Assembly (NCBI GenBank): GCA_023403845.1
Contig: JAEYDL010000002.1
Coordinates: 62,001-126,000 of the forward strand
DNA length: 64,000 bases
Source: Pseudomonadota bacterium
Lineage (GTDB): Bacteria > Desulfobacterota > Desulfovibrionia > Desulfovibrionales > Desulfovibrionaceae
Direction of reading: 5' to 3'
The notes under the pieces are model-generated. The model was not told the DNA's origin and searched no databases. It saw only the letters and a list, made by a program, of their open reading frames with translations. Each line of letters starts with the position of its first letter. Positions within the stretch are counted from its first letter, which is position 1. Below, piece after piece: positions 52,005-60,612 of the stretch. Made by a program: the position numbers and the translations under genes.

Positions 52005-52475
52005 CGTGTTACCTCATGCGTGTTTTGTCTCTGAAACGACAACAAGAAAATTCCCGAAGCTGGAGATTGCAAGCGGGAAATCCCTTGTTTCAGAAGACCC
52101 CGTCAGCATCGACAGCCTTGACGGGAGGATTAGTATCGCCCAAATTTCAAATGTTCGCAATGTGTCGGAATTCGGTCTCAGGGAGGTCCTGTCGACTTTC
52201 CTGATTCTCTCTTTGGGAGATGAAAAAAGGAAAGGTCACCGTTTTGTCTGCTAACACAGCAAGATATATGCCAGACTAGATTCAAATTTCTTCTTCTGGG
52301 CAGCCAGATGACGCGGCCAGGAGATCCTTCGGAAAAAAACATGCAGGAACTTTTTTTCAAAAATCTGACGTGCAGGGTTTACTTTTTAATGCACACGACC
52401 CATTTTGAGAGCGACTTCTGTAGCGGATGTCTTTGAGGCTCTCGTTTCCCTGAACGCTTCGCAGGTAAGGAATCC
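52005..52475. other. accC/membrane-protein divergent intergenic region
   Basis: About 470 bases between divergent genes. I see no gene, strong hairpin or convincing promoter pair. It must contain the accC promoter (minus) and that of the membrane-protein gene at 52476 (plus). Confidence 0.4.
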
Positions 52476-53462
52476 ATGGACGCAAAAAGCATAACGGATA
52501 TTTTTTCTGGAATTTCAAATGTATTTCCGGATTTTGCCCCGGGGCTGCTGCCCACCTGGGGAAAACTGGCTCTGTTTGGAATTCCTCTGTGCCTTTATCT
52601 CGCGACGGCCATGCTGCCGTTTATCGTGTTTTATGGTCTGATAAAGGGGCACTACGGACGCCGGAGCCTGTTTGAGCGCTGTTCACGCCAGCTGGGAAGG
52701 TTCATCACGCTGCTGAACTGGATTTTCCTGATTTGCGTCTGTGCTTCTTTCGGCTATTTCGAATTCACGCAGCAGGCCTCCGGTCTCCTGCATCCCATAC
52801 TTCGATTCGGACTTTATGCAGGGGGAGGTTGCCTGCTGGCAGGCGCTGTTCTGTGGACGGCAGTCATGGCCGGCTGGAAGGGGCTGCGGGGGATGCCGGT
52901 TCTTCATGGCATTCTGATTTTTCTGGCAGGAAGCTGCCTTGCCGCATTGCCCGTAATCAGTCTGCTGCTTGGACGGGTCTATTTTCAGGCTATTACTCTG
53001 TCAGAACCTCTGGATTTCCAGACGTTGGTCGATCTCTTTATTCCCTCGGCCAGCGATCCTTTCTGGTTGTCCGTCTTGTTGCTGCACGGACTGGAAGTGG
53101 CTGCGGCCGGCGGAGTGGGACTTTTCTGGCTTTTGCTGCGCCGCAGGATCGATGATTACGGTCGCGATTATTACGTCTTTGCCGCCAAATGGTGCGGGGA
53201 GTGGGCAGCCTGGGGCGGATGGATGACGCTGCTCCTGCTCGCCGGTATACAGGGAGCCGTTCTTTTCCGAGGCGGCTGGGTTCTTCGTGATGGTTCCACG
53301 CTCTTTTTCATGCTCTGCCTGTTTATTCCGCTGCTTCTTGCAAGCGTGATCTGGACGGCGATCGCGCGGAGTGCTTTACCCATGCGCCATAAAGTGGGGA
53401 TGGTCTTTGCGCTGGTTCTGCTTCTCGTCAGCGCCGCAAGCGGGGGAATTTTGCTTCTGTAG
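52476..53462 (+). CDS. Polytopic membrane protein of unknown function
   Basis: A 328-residue protein with about eight predicted hydrophobic spans, e.g. FGIPLCLYLATAMLPFIVFY, GGGCLLAGAVLWTAVMAG and LFFMLCLFIPLLLASVIW. A short loop has the acidic/aromatic motif RRRIDDYGRDYY. No transporter or enzyme signature is recognisable. The start is the ATG in GGAATCC-ATG at 52476 with AAGGAAT upstream. A terminator follows at 53541. It is monocistronic between accC and typA. Confidence 0.7.
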   Translation: MDAKSITDIFSGISNVFPDFAPGLLPTWGKLALFGIPLCLYLATAMLPFIVFYGLIKGHYGRRSLFERCSRQLGRFITLLNWIFLICVCASFGYFEFTQQASGLLHPILRFGLYAGGGCLLAGAVLWTAVMAGWKGLRGMPVLHGILIFLAGSCLAALPVISLLLGRVYFQAITLSEPLDFQTLVDLFIPSASDPFWLSVLLLHGLEVAAAGGVGLFWLLLRRRIDDYGRDYYVFAAKWCGEWAAWGGWMTLLLLAGIQGAVLFRGGWVLRDGSTLFFMLCLFIPLLLASVIWTAIARSALPMRHKVGMVFALVLLLVSAASGGILLL

Positions 53463-53540
53463 CGTAAGGACAGCAGGAACCTTTGCTGCAGGATGTTGTG
53501 AGACAGTTGGGAAAAGCAGCTTGCCGCTGCGATGTTGAAA

Positions 53541-53577
53541 TCCCCCTTCCGGGTTATGGTGGGAGGGGGACTTTTTA
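53541..53577 (+). terminator. Terminator after the unknown membrane-protein gene
   Basis: TCCCCCTTCC pairs with GGAGGGGGA (one-base bulge) around GGGTTATGGTG, followed by CTTTTTATG. It lies about 80 bases after the stop. The rest of 53463-53789 holds no gene I can support. Confidence 0.6.
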
Positions 53578-53789
53578 TGTCCTGTTGAGCAGGGCACGGC
53601 TTTTCCGCCATGCGGCATGCCGTCCTTTGCGATACGCACTTGTTGTGTTTGATCGGGGCGAAGTGGACAGAGAGACAGGGCACAGCCCGGAGAAGATTAG
53701 AGCCTGCAGGCAGTCAGGCCAGAAAGAAGGAGGCCAGAGCGGCTGAACTTTGAATCCGCCAGCACCTCACTGCATAATGTTCTTGTGGT

Positions 53790-53837
53790 GGGTATGGAGA
53801 AAAGGCCAACCCTTAAGGGCTGGCCTTCTCCATACCC
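53790..53837 (-). terminator. Terminator after typA
   Basis: Near-perfect inverted repeat: 53790-53814 against 53815-53837 (two-base bulge, one mismatch), core CCCTTAAGGG. On the minus strand the stem contains TTTTCTCC at its 3' end. It begins 10 bases beyond the typA stop. Confidence 0.7.
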
Positions 53838-53846
53838 TATGGAAAG

Positions 53847-55703
53847 CTACAGTCCTTTTCCGATGGCTGCGGCCTTTTTCCTGCCCATGGTCTGGTACCG
53901 CTTCAGAGCATTCAGCTCCGTCTTGCGCAGACGGATGGCGTGAGGCGTAACTTCCACCATTTCATCCTCACGTACGAAATGCAGGGCATGTTCCAGCGTC
54001 ATGGGACGCACGGGCGTCAGAATGACGGCTTCGTCCTTGCCGGATGCCCGCAAGTTGGTAAGTTTCTTTTCTTTGGTCGGGTTTACGTCGATGTCGTTGT
54101 CACGATTGTGTTCACCTACAATCATGCCTTCATAGACGGGATCGCCGGGTACGACAAACAGTTGGCCGCGCGGCTCAAGATTGAAGAGCGCATAGGCGAC
54201 GGCCGACCCGGCGCGGTCGGAGACGATGGAACCAGAGAAACGACTCGGGAAGTCCCCGCGCCAGGACTCATAACCGGCGAGAAGCGAGTTCATGATGCCG
54301 GTACCCTTGGTATCCGTAAGAAATTCATCGCGATAACCGATAAGCCCACGTGAGGGCACAGAAAACTCCAGCCTGACTCGCCCCGTGCCATTATTGACGC
54401 AGTTGACCATACGGCCCTTGCGCTGGGCGAGTTTGTCAGTCACCACGCCCATGAAGGCTTCGTCGCAATCCACGTACAGCTGTTCAATGGGTTCCAGTAC
54501 ATTTCCATTCTCATCCTTTTTAAGGATGACCTCAGGTCTTCCAACGCAGAGTTCGAAATCCTCACGGCGCATGGTTTCTATCAGAATGGCCATTTGGAAT
54601 TCTCCGCGTCCCTTGACGATAAAGCTGTCCTTTTCCTCGGATTCTTCAACGCGAATGGCCACGTTGAGCAGGGTTTCCTTGAGGAGACGGTCACGGATTT
54701 TTCGAGACTGCACATTCTTTCCATCACGACCGGCAAGAGGAGAAGTGTTGATGGTGAAGCGCATGGCCACTGTGGGCTCGTCCACTCTCAGACGGGGAAG
54801 CACTCTGATTTCGTCCTTCGTGCAGATGGTATCGCCGATGGCGACATCTTCCATACCAGCAATGACGACGATATCCCCGGGCATGGTTTCTTCGATTTCA
54901 ACGAGTCTGAGACCTTCATACGCCTGCAACTTGGATACGCGCAACGGCACAGGAGTGCCGGATTCGTTGACGCAGACCAGAGCATCCTTGGAATGAACCT
55001 GACCATGCAGGCTTCGCCCGACAGCCATGCGTCCCAGGTATTCGGAATAGGCCAGATCGGAAACGAGCATCTGAAAAGGTTCTTGCGGATCATAGGTGGG
55101 GCCGGGAATCACTTCAAGGATGGTTTCAAAAAGGGGAGAGAGGTCCACACGCTCGTCGTCAAGGTTGCGCATGGCCACGGCGTCGCGCCCGATGGCGTAA
55201 AGAACCGGAAACTCAAGTTGCTCTTCCGTGGCGTCCAGATCAATGAACAAGTCGTAGACCTCATTGAGGACTTCCTGTGCGCGGGCGTCCTTGCGGTCTA
55301 TTTTGTTGATGATGACGATGACCTTGAGGCCGGCTTCAAGCGTCTTGCGGAGCACGAAGCGGGTTTGAGGCAGTGGGCCTTCGGCCGCATCTACGAGCAG
55401 AATGGCTCCATCGGCCATGGACAAGGCTCGTTCCACCTCGCCTCCAAAGTCGGCGTGACCGGGGGTATCTATTATATTGATCTTGACGCCTTTCCAGCTT
55501 ACTGCACAGTTCTTGGCCGAAATGGTAATGCCGCGTTCCCGTTCCAGATCCATGCTGTCCATGATACGATCATCAATTTGCTGGTCTTCTCGGAAAATGC
55601 CGCTCTGGCGGAAAAGGGCATCGACAAGAGTTGTCTTGCCGTGGTCAACGTGGGCGATGATGGCGACATTACGCAGCTTTTCATTACGGATCAGTTCGTT
55701 CAA
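53847..55703 (-). CDS. typA: Translational GTPase TypA/BipA, TTG start
   Basis: A 618-residue ribosome-associated GTPase for 50S assembly under stress. G1 is AHVDHGKTT, G2 RERGITI, G3 DTPGHADF and G4 NKIDR. The C-terminal BipA-specific part contains SRGLIGYRDEFLTDTKGTG. The conserved N-terminus NELIRNEKLRNVAIIAHVDHGK begins right after TTG 55703, which has GAGGATAC upstream. Start codons further upstream add about 49 residues not seen in the family. The usual TypA length is matched. Confidence 0.95.
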   Translation of the reverse strand: MNELIRNEKLRNVAIIAHVDHGKTTLVDALFRQSGIFREDQQIDDRIMDSMDLERERGITISAKNCAVSWKGVKINIIDTPGHADFGGEVERALSMADGAILLVDAAEGPLPQTRFVLRKTLEAGLKVIVIINKIDRKDARAQEVLNEVYDLFIDLDATEEQLEFPVLYAIGRDAVAMRNLDDERVDLSPLFETILEVIPGPTYDPQEPFQMLVSDLAYSEYLGRMAVGRSLHGQVHSKDALVCVNESGTPVPLRVSKLQAYEGLRLVEIEETMPGDIVVIAGMEDVAIGDTICTKDEIRVLPRLRVDEPTVAMRFTINTSPLAGRDGKNVQSRKIRDRLLKETLLNVAIRVEESEEKDSFIVKGRGEFQMAILIETMRREDFELCVGRPEVILKKDENGNVLEPIEQLYVDCDEAFMGVVTDKLAQRKGRMVNCVNNGTGRVRLEFSVPSRGLIGYRDEFLTDTKGTGIMNSLLAGYESWRGDFPSRFSGSIVSDRAGSAVAYALFNLEPRGQLFVVPGDPVYEGMIVGEHNRDNDIDVNPTKEKKLTNLRASGKDEAVILTPVRPMTLEHALHFVREDEMVEVTPHAIRLRKTELNALKRYQTMGRKKAAAIGKGL

Positions 55704-55873
55704 GGATGTATCCTCATAAAGATTGACCGGGCGGACCGGAAAGGCAGACCGGAAGATTGGACGCGTAGTAACTGAATGAACTGGAATACATATACCGTTT
55801 GTCTTCGGTCCGCAAGCAATTGCTTGTGCGGCGACAGGGCAAGCAGCCATGACATGAAACGAGAGGGAGACAC

Positions 55874-56338
55874 ATGATGGGGATTGAAATCGAAAGAAAA
55901 TTTCTGGTTTCTGGAGAGGGGTGGAAAGGCTTGGGCAAAGGCGTGCCGTTTCGGCAGGGGTATTTGCAAAAGGGGCCGTGCAGCGTCCGTATTCGCACGG
56001 AAGGCACTCGGGGAGTTCTGACCATCAAGGGACCCACACGGGGAATTTCCCGGATGGAATATGAGTACGAGATTCCTTTGGTCGATGCCGACGCCATGCT
56101 GGATACGCTGGCTGGACAGCCGTTGATTCATAAGACGCGGTATGCTGTTCCATATGCCGGGAAGACGTGGGTTGTGGACGTATTTGATGGAGAAAATGCC
56201 GGGTTGGTCGTCGCGGAAATAGAACTGGAAAGCGAAACGGAAACGTTTGACCTTCCCCCATGGGTGGGCAAGGAGGTTACGCATGATCGGCGATATTCGA
56301 ACGCCAGGCTTGCCGAGCATCCTTTCGCCAGCTGGTAG
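55874..56338 (+). CDS. CYTH-domain protein (triphosphate tunnel metalloenzyme family)
   Basis: A 154-residue CYTH protein. The signature EXEXK is E5-I-E7-R-K9 near the N-terminus, followed by the alternating charged strands of the tunnel (SVRIRTEGTRGVLTIKGPT; EYEYEIPL; VVDVFDG; VVAEIELESE). Members are tripolyphosphatases or class IV adenylate cyclases. The length and single domain fit the inorganic-triphosphatase type. The exact substrate is unproved. Two ATGs are adjacent at 55874; AGGGAGACAC upstream supports this start. Confidence 0.88.
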   Translation: MMGIEIERKFLVSGEGWKGLGKGVPFRQGYLQKGPCSVRIRTEGTRGVLTIKGPTRGISRMEYEYEIPLVDADAMLDTLAGQPLIHKTRYAVPYAGKTWVVDVFDGENAGLVVAEIELESETETFDLPPWVGKEVTHDRRYSNARLAEHPFASW

Positions 56339-56341
56339 AGC

Positions 56342-56623
56342 TTATTCGGGGTGATTGCCTTTTGGAAGGCTGGACGCCCGCTCTCTGATGATTTTGGAAA
56401 GTTCCCTGATGATCTTGGGATAATTTTCAGGGCGGTGAGGTTCCATGCACCCGGTGCAGTCCTTCACGCCGCTGGGGAGCCATGATGGCTGACCGATGCA
56501 ATACGGAGCCAGATAGAGCGGGCAGTAGCAGAACAGACAGTTGAACGTTTCGGGATCGGCTCCCTTATGGCAGGGAAAGTAGGAGCACTGACAGTTGCGG
56601 AAGAAGCTGGATGAGTTTTCCAC
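56342..56623 (-). CDS. Cysteine-rich small domain protein
   Basis: A 93-residue protein with the family pattern NCQCSYFPCHKG, FNCLFCYCPLY, C in APYCIG and CTGCM: ten cysteines likely binding zinc or an iron-sulfur cluster. The family is small and of unknown function in anaerobes. The start is GTG at 56623 with AAGGA upstream. It converges with the CYTH gene and ends 4 bases after it, so the two gene ends nearly touch. Confidence 0.8.
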   Translation of the reverse strand: MENSSSFFRNCQCSYFPCHKGADPETFNCLFCYCPLYLAPYCIGQPSWLPSGVKDCTGCMEPHRPENYPKIIRELSKIIRERASSLPKGNHPE

Positions 56624-57103
56624 GATGCGTCCTTGAAAAATGGAGGAAAGCCTTGTTCAGCGGAGATTCTGATCTGGCAGGATTTGCGGAACAGGAAGAC
56701 AATAGTTAAAGAACAATATATAAATCACGATGTTGTCTTAAAAAGGGGGCGTTGGACCTCTTTTTTTATGAGCGGAAAGCCACTTGGGTGTCAATACGGA
56801 TACCCAGTTTCAGCCGGGAAGTCGAAAACACCGGACTCGACGGCCCCGTACCTCTGTCTCCAGTGAATGGCAGAATGAAAATCAGTTGTTCAGGAATGTT
56901 TTCTATACTTACCTTATGATATGTTGGGTCATATATCCAGAGCAGCAGGCATGAAAAGACCATTTTTATGAACGTTGTTTGCTTATACCGAATGAAATTA
57001 AATGGTAGTCTGTACATAACATATTTATATAATTATATTTTTTATTATAAAATTTAAAAAGAATGAAAAATTCATTATTATCAAATTGTGTTTACATTTT
57101 TTC
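56624..57103. other. AT-rich gene-free region before the tandem small-protein genes
   Basis: About 480 bases, markedly AT-rich from about 56990 to 57100. Short frames on both strands overlap and have no RBS or recognisable sequence. I support no gene here. AAGACAA and TTGTCTT occur 35 bases apart near 56695-56745. Confidence 0.45.
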
Positions 57104-57132
57104 TTGACATAGGCCGCAGTATGGCATAAATA
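57104..57132 (+). promoter_or_regulatory. Consensus -35 promoter of the tandem gene pair
   Basis: TTGACA (57104-57109), a 17-base spacer and TAAATA (57127-57132), preceded by a very AT-rich up-element-like tract. The leader is about 75 bases, ending in AAGAGGATATCGTT before the first ATG. The -35 and AT tract suggest strong expression. Confidence 0.6.
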
Positions 57133-57214
57133 TTTGTCATCGGCGAATGAAATTTGAAAATGTCGAACGATTTTTAAATTCCTCATCAACCTGTTACCCC
57201 AAGAGGATATCGTT

Positions 57215-57565
57215 ATGACCTCCCTGACCATGCTTGCTTCTTTGATCGTCTTTGTCGCTGTTACTACTTTCGCCTACAACCGTTATGAATCCTCCATGGT
57301 GACCGCTGTTTTGCTCGGCTTCATGGGGTCCGTACTCACCGGCGGTTCCATGCAGCCCGGATTTTTTGCCGAACCCGGAGCGTTCAATTTCCTCGGTGTC
57401 GCAGTTATTCTTGCCCCGATCTTCGCGTTTGAGCTTCAGGATCGCACGTCCTTCGCTTCCGGGAACTTCGTATTGCTGAGTCGTGAATCCTATGCCGGGC
57501 TGAACCTGCGCAGCGCCGCTCCTGTCGCTGCCGAACGCATGAATGATGTTCGCCACGCAGCTTGA
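57215..57565 (+). CDS. Small membrane protein, tandem copy 1
   Basis: A 116-residue protein that I do not recognise. Three hydrophobic segments lie at about 3-20, 28-46 and 59-75, linked by short polar turns (YNRYESS; GGSMQPGFFAEPG). A polar C-terminal ~40 residues follows (RSAAPVAAERMNDVR). It is not signal-peptide-like. The start has AAGAGGAT upstream and a strong promoter. The second copy begins 54 bases after this stop, and I found no terminator between them, so both are probably on one mRNA. Confidence 0.78.
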   Translation: MTSLTMLASLIVFVAVTTFAYNRYESSMVTAVLLGFMGSVLTGGSMQPGFFAEPGAFNFLGVAVILAPIFAFELQDRTSFASGNFVLLSRESYAGLNLRSAAPVAAERMNDVRHAA

Positions 57566-57619
57566 CGGCTATTCGTTTTGCAACAGCTAACTACAAAATA
57601 TATCAATAAGGATACTGCC

Positions 57620-57970
57620 ATGACTTCCCTGACCATGCTTGCTTCTCTGACCGTCTTTGTCGCTGTTACTACTTTCGCCTACAACCGTTATGAATCCTCC
57701 ATGGTGACCGCTGTTCTGCTCGGCTTCATGGGGTCCGTACTCACCGGCGGTTCCATGCAGCCCGGATTCTTCGCCGAACCCGGAGCGTTCAATTTCCTCG
57801 GTGTCGCAGTTATTCTTGCCCCGATCTTCGCGTTTGAGCTTCAGGATCGGGCATCCTTCGCTTCCGGGAACTCCGTATTGCTGAGCCGCGAATCCTATGC
57901 CGGATTGAACCTGCGCAGCGCCGCTCCTGTCGCTGCCGAACGCATGAATGACGTTCGCCGCGCAGCATAA
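57620..57970 (+). CDS. Small membrane protein, tandem copy 2
   Basis: 116 residues, differing from copy 1 at only four positions, with the same three hydrophobic stretches. ATG 57620 is preceded by AATAAGGATACTGCC, a usable RBS. An in-frame ATG at 57578 would add 14 residues not shared with copy 1 and is rejected. The stop is TAA rather than TGA. A strong terminator follows 27 bases later. Confidence 0.78.
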   Translation: MTSLTMLASLTVFVAVTTFAYNRYESSMVTAVLLGFMGSVLTGGSMQPGFFAEPGAFNFLGVAVILAPIFAFELQDRASFASGNSVLLSRESYAGLNLRSAAPVAAERMNDVRRAA

Positions 57971-57996
57971 CCTCGTGAACTTCCCTCCAGTTTCTG

Positions 57997-58037
57997 GGCC
58001 GTCGTCCTTTCTCCCGGGGACGACGGCCTATTATTTT
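57997..58037 (+). terminator. Terminator after the tandem pair
   Basis: GGCCGTCGTCC (57997-58007) pairs with GGACGACGGCC (58018-58028), followed by TATTATTTT. Confidence 0.8.
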
Positions 58038-58172
58038 CAGGAAGCCGTTTTCCCGAAAACAGGCAGCCCGCATTCCTGCCTCAGAAGGAGGCCTTTTCTC
58101 TCGTACGGGTTTGAGCTATAGGAGGAAAGCGGCAACGTTCGCACTGCTTCGAGAATAGAAACAGGAGAAATC

Positions 58173-58781
58173 ATGATTGCATATGTAGAAGGGAGATTGG
58201 TCGAAATATGTGGTTCGTCCTGTGTGGTCGTCACTGAAGGTGGGATCGGCTACGAGATATATCTCCCGACGCAGTCGTTGTCCCGTCTGCCGGATCGCGG
58301 CGGATTGGTCCGTTTCTATACCTGCCTTGTGGTGCGTGAAGATGCGCAGGAGCTGTTTGGCTTTGATTCCTGGGATGAACGACAGACTTTTATTGTCCTG
58401 ACGTCCATTTCCAAGGTCGGTGCCCGAACGGCACTCGGCATTCTGTCCACGTTCCGGCCTGATGATTTACGGCGTCTGGTTCTCGATGAAGATGTGCTCG
58501 CGCTGACTCAGGTTTCCGGCATCGGCAAGAAGACGGCGCAGCATATTTTTCTTGAACTCAAGTACAAACTCAAGGTTGAGGACAACCCCGCGGCAGCGGC
58601 TTTGGCTGTTGGGGCGCCGGGCAGCGTATTCAAGGATGCCCTTACAGGTCTTGAAGGGCTTGGCTATACGGAAAGCGAGGCCTCCTCGGTTTTGAAGACC
58701 GTTCTGCGCGATGAGCCGGATCTGGACGTAAGCGGAGCACTCAGGGCCGCGTTGAAGGCTCTGGCCCGTGAGCGCAGTTGA
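58173..58781 (+). CDS. ruvA: Holliday junction DNA helicase subunit RuvA
   Basis: A 202-residue RuvA, which binds four-way junctions and loads RuvB. The N-terminal OB fold is MIAYVEGRLVEICGSSCVV, followed by helix-hairpin-helix motifs (SISKVGARTALGILS; VSGIGKKTAQHIFLEL) and the C-terminal RuvB-contact domain from about 150 (DALTGLEGLGYTESEA). GGAGAAATC precedes the ATG. It is the first gene of ruvA-ruvB-thyX-pgpA. Confidence 0.97.
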   Translation: MIAYVEGRLVEICGSSCVVVTEGGIGYEIYLPTQSLSRLPDRGGLVRFYTCLVVREDAQELFGFDSWDERQTFIVLTSISKVGARTALGILSTFRPDDLRRLVLDEDVLALTQVSGIGKKTAQHIFLELKYKLKVEDNPAAAALAVGAPGSVFKDALTGLEGLGYTESEASSVLKTVLRDEPDLDVSGALRAALKALARERS

Positions 58782-58809
58782 GCACCATTGTAAAAACCTG
58801 AGGAAAAAT

Positions 58810-59826
58810 ATGGCAGGCACTACAAAGACGGGTACCTCTCCGGATGGACTTTTCCTTCCGGATCCAGAGATTTCAGCATCTCCCGATGAATCCATCCGGC
58901 CGGCACGCCTGGAGGACTTCATCGGCCAGGATGAATTGAGGGCCAATCTCAGGGTTTTTCTCAATGCCGCTCGAGAACGCGGCCAGGCAATGGATCATGT
59001 CCTTTTTTACGGCAACCCGGGATTGGGAAAGACCACGCTGGCTCAGATCATGGCAGCGGAACTGGGGGTCAACCTTGTATGCACCTCGGGACCCGTACTT
59101 GAACGAAGTGGAGATCTCGCCGCAATTCTGACCAACCTCTCCCGTCATGATATTCTGTTTGTGGATGAAATCCATCGCATGCCGGTAACCGTGGAGGAAA
59201 TCCTTTATCCTGCACTGGAGGACTACAAGATCGACCTGTTGATCGGGCAGGGACCTGCAGCGCGGACTGTCAAGATAGATCTTGAACCGTTCACCCTCGT
59301 CGGGGCGACTACACGCATCGGGTTGCTGTCTTCACCCCTGCGGGATCGTTTCGGAATCATCAGTCGTCTGGAGTTTTATACGCCTGAAGAACTTGCGCGG
59401 GTGGTCCTGCGTGCCGCGCGTATTCTTGGCGTCGAAATTACGCAGGAGGGGGCTCTGGAAATAGGACGGCGCTCCCGGGGGACCCCACGGATTGCCAATC
59501 GCCTGCTCCGGCGCGTTCGGGATTTTGCCGCCGTGTATGGTTCGGGCGTCGTGGACGGCGAACAGGCAACGCATGCCTTGCAGCGTCTGGACGTGGATGA
59601 AAATGGTCTGGACCAGATGGATCGCAAGCTTCTTCGGGTTCTGGTGGACGTATATGGGGGAGGCCCTGTGGGGGTGAAGACTCTGGCGGTTGCCTGTTCC
59701 GAGGAAGTGCGGACCATTGAAGATATTTATGAGCCGTATCTTATTCAGTGTGGATTCCTGAAACGGACATCACGCGGAAGAATGGCGACGGCAAAAGCCT
59801 ATAAGCATCTTAATATGCTTGGATAA
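58810..59826 (+). CDS. ruvB: Holliday junction DNA helicase RuvB
   Basis: A 338-residue AAA+ motor that drives branch migration with RuvA. It has ARLEDFIGQDELRANL, Walker A YGNPGLGKTTL near residue 75, Walker B FVDEIHRM, sensor TTRIGLLSSPLRDRFG and the C-terminal winged helix (PYLIQCGFLKRTSRGR). ATG 58810 with TGAGGAAAAAT upstream is preferred over GTG 58768, which overlaps ruvA and lacks a placed RBS. thyX follows closely. Confidence 0.97.
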   Translation: MAGTTKTGTSPDGLFLPDPEISASPDESIRPARLEDFIGQDELRANLRVFLNAARERGQAMDHVLFYGNPGLGKTTLAQIMAAELGVNLVCTSGPVLERSGDLAAILTNLSRHDILFVDEIHRMPVTVEEILYPALEDYKIDLLIGQGPAARTVKIDLEPFTLVGATTRIGLLSSPLRDRFGIISRLEFYTPEELARVVLRAARILGVEITQEGALEIGRRSRGTPRIANRLLRRVRDFAAVYGSGVVDGEQATHALQRLDVDENGLDQMDRKLLRVLVDVYGGGPVGVKTLAVACSEEVRTIEDIYEPYLIQCGFLKRTSRGRMATAKAYKHLNMLG

Positions 59827-59838
59827 TCGGAGGTGTTC

Positions 59839-60567
59839 ATGCCCGCGGTCCAGCCCAGAGTAGAACTGCTTTCCTTTACGCCCAACCCACTTGCGCTGAT
59901 TTATGCTGCATTTCGTCAGTGTTACCATGCCGGTTTCGTAGCGGATATGTGGCCACGTCTTGTAGCCGGCGATATCAGCCGGGAAGTTCAGGCTGAATTC
60001 GTTTCTACCATCATGGCTTCTGGCCACACGAGTCCCGTCGAACACGTCTCGTTCACGTTCGCGCTCAGCGGCGTTTCCCGGGCGTTGACCCATCAGTTGG
60101 TTCGACATCGCATAGCGTCCTATTCGCAGCAGAGCCAGCGATATGTTGACGGGTCGCATTTCGATTACATAATGCCTCCGGCCATCGCTCAACATCCTGA
60201 ATCTGCCGAACGTTTTACCCAGATCATGGAAATGATCGGCGAGGGGTACAGAGATCTGAAGGCTCTGCTTGAAGCCGCCGGACGGAAGGGGAGCACGGTC
60301 AATGAAGATGCCCGGTTCGTTTTGCCGCAGGCCACGACGACAAATATCGTGGTGACCATGAACTGTCGGACCTTGCTGAATTTCTTCGAACATCGGTGCT
60401 GTACTCGTGCTCAGTGGGAAATCCGGCATGTCGCGAATGCCATGCTTGCCCTCTGCCGGGAAGTGCTTCCTGCCGTTTTTGCCGTGGCTGGGGCCAAATG
60501 TGAACGGCTCGGGTATTGTCCTGAAGGCGAGAAGTTCGCATGCGGTCGCTACCCTGTTCGAAACTGA
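59839..60567 (+). CDS. thyX: FAD-dependent thymidylate synthase ThyX
   Basis: A 242-residue flavin-dependent thymidylate synthase, making dTMP from dUMP with methylene-tetrahydrofolate and reduced flavin. The signature RHRIASYSQQSQRY is near residue 88, and NCRTLLNFFEHRCC with the C-terminal nucleotide-binding residues follows. ATG 59839 has CGGAGGTG directly upstream; a GTG six bases earlier sits inside that RBS. No thyA is in the window. It is co-transcribed with ruvAB, 12 bases after ruvB. Confidence 0.95.
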   Translation: MPAVQPRVELLSFTPNPLALIYAAFRQCYHAGFVADMWPRLVAGDISREVQAEFVSTIMASGHTSPVEHVSFTFALSGVSRALTHQLVRHRIASYSQQSQRYVDGSHFDYIMPPAIAQHPESAERFTQIMEMIGEGYRDLKALLEAAGRKGSTVNEDARFVLPQATTTNIVVTMNCRTLLNFFEHRCCTRAQWEIRHVANAMLALCREVLPAVFAVAGAKCERLGYCPEGEKFACGRYPVRN

Positions 60568-60612
60568 TCTTTCTGTTTCGGTGGAACATTTCTAGAAGCG
60601 CCCGAGATCGTC

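Larger units (their letters stand above)
57215..57970 (+). repeat. Tandem gene duplication, about 351-bp unit at 405-base period
   Basis: Coding units 57215-57565 and 57620-57970 are of identical length. I counted about 18 base differences by eye, near 95% identity, mostly synonymous. The amino-acid changes are I11T, T78A, F84S and H114R. The 54-base spacer differs from the first leader, so the copied unit is about the coding region plus little flank. The near identity suggests recent duplication or gene conversion. Confidence 0.9.

Noticed and set aside
53847..55850. TypA with 49 extra N-terminal residues
   Set aside because: The family N-terminus begins at TTG 55703, which has a Shine-Dalgarno; upstream residues are not conserved.
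56633..57017. Two small ORFs in the AT-rich region before the tandem genes
   Set aside because: They overlap on opposite strands, lack an RBS and show no recognisable sequence.
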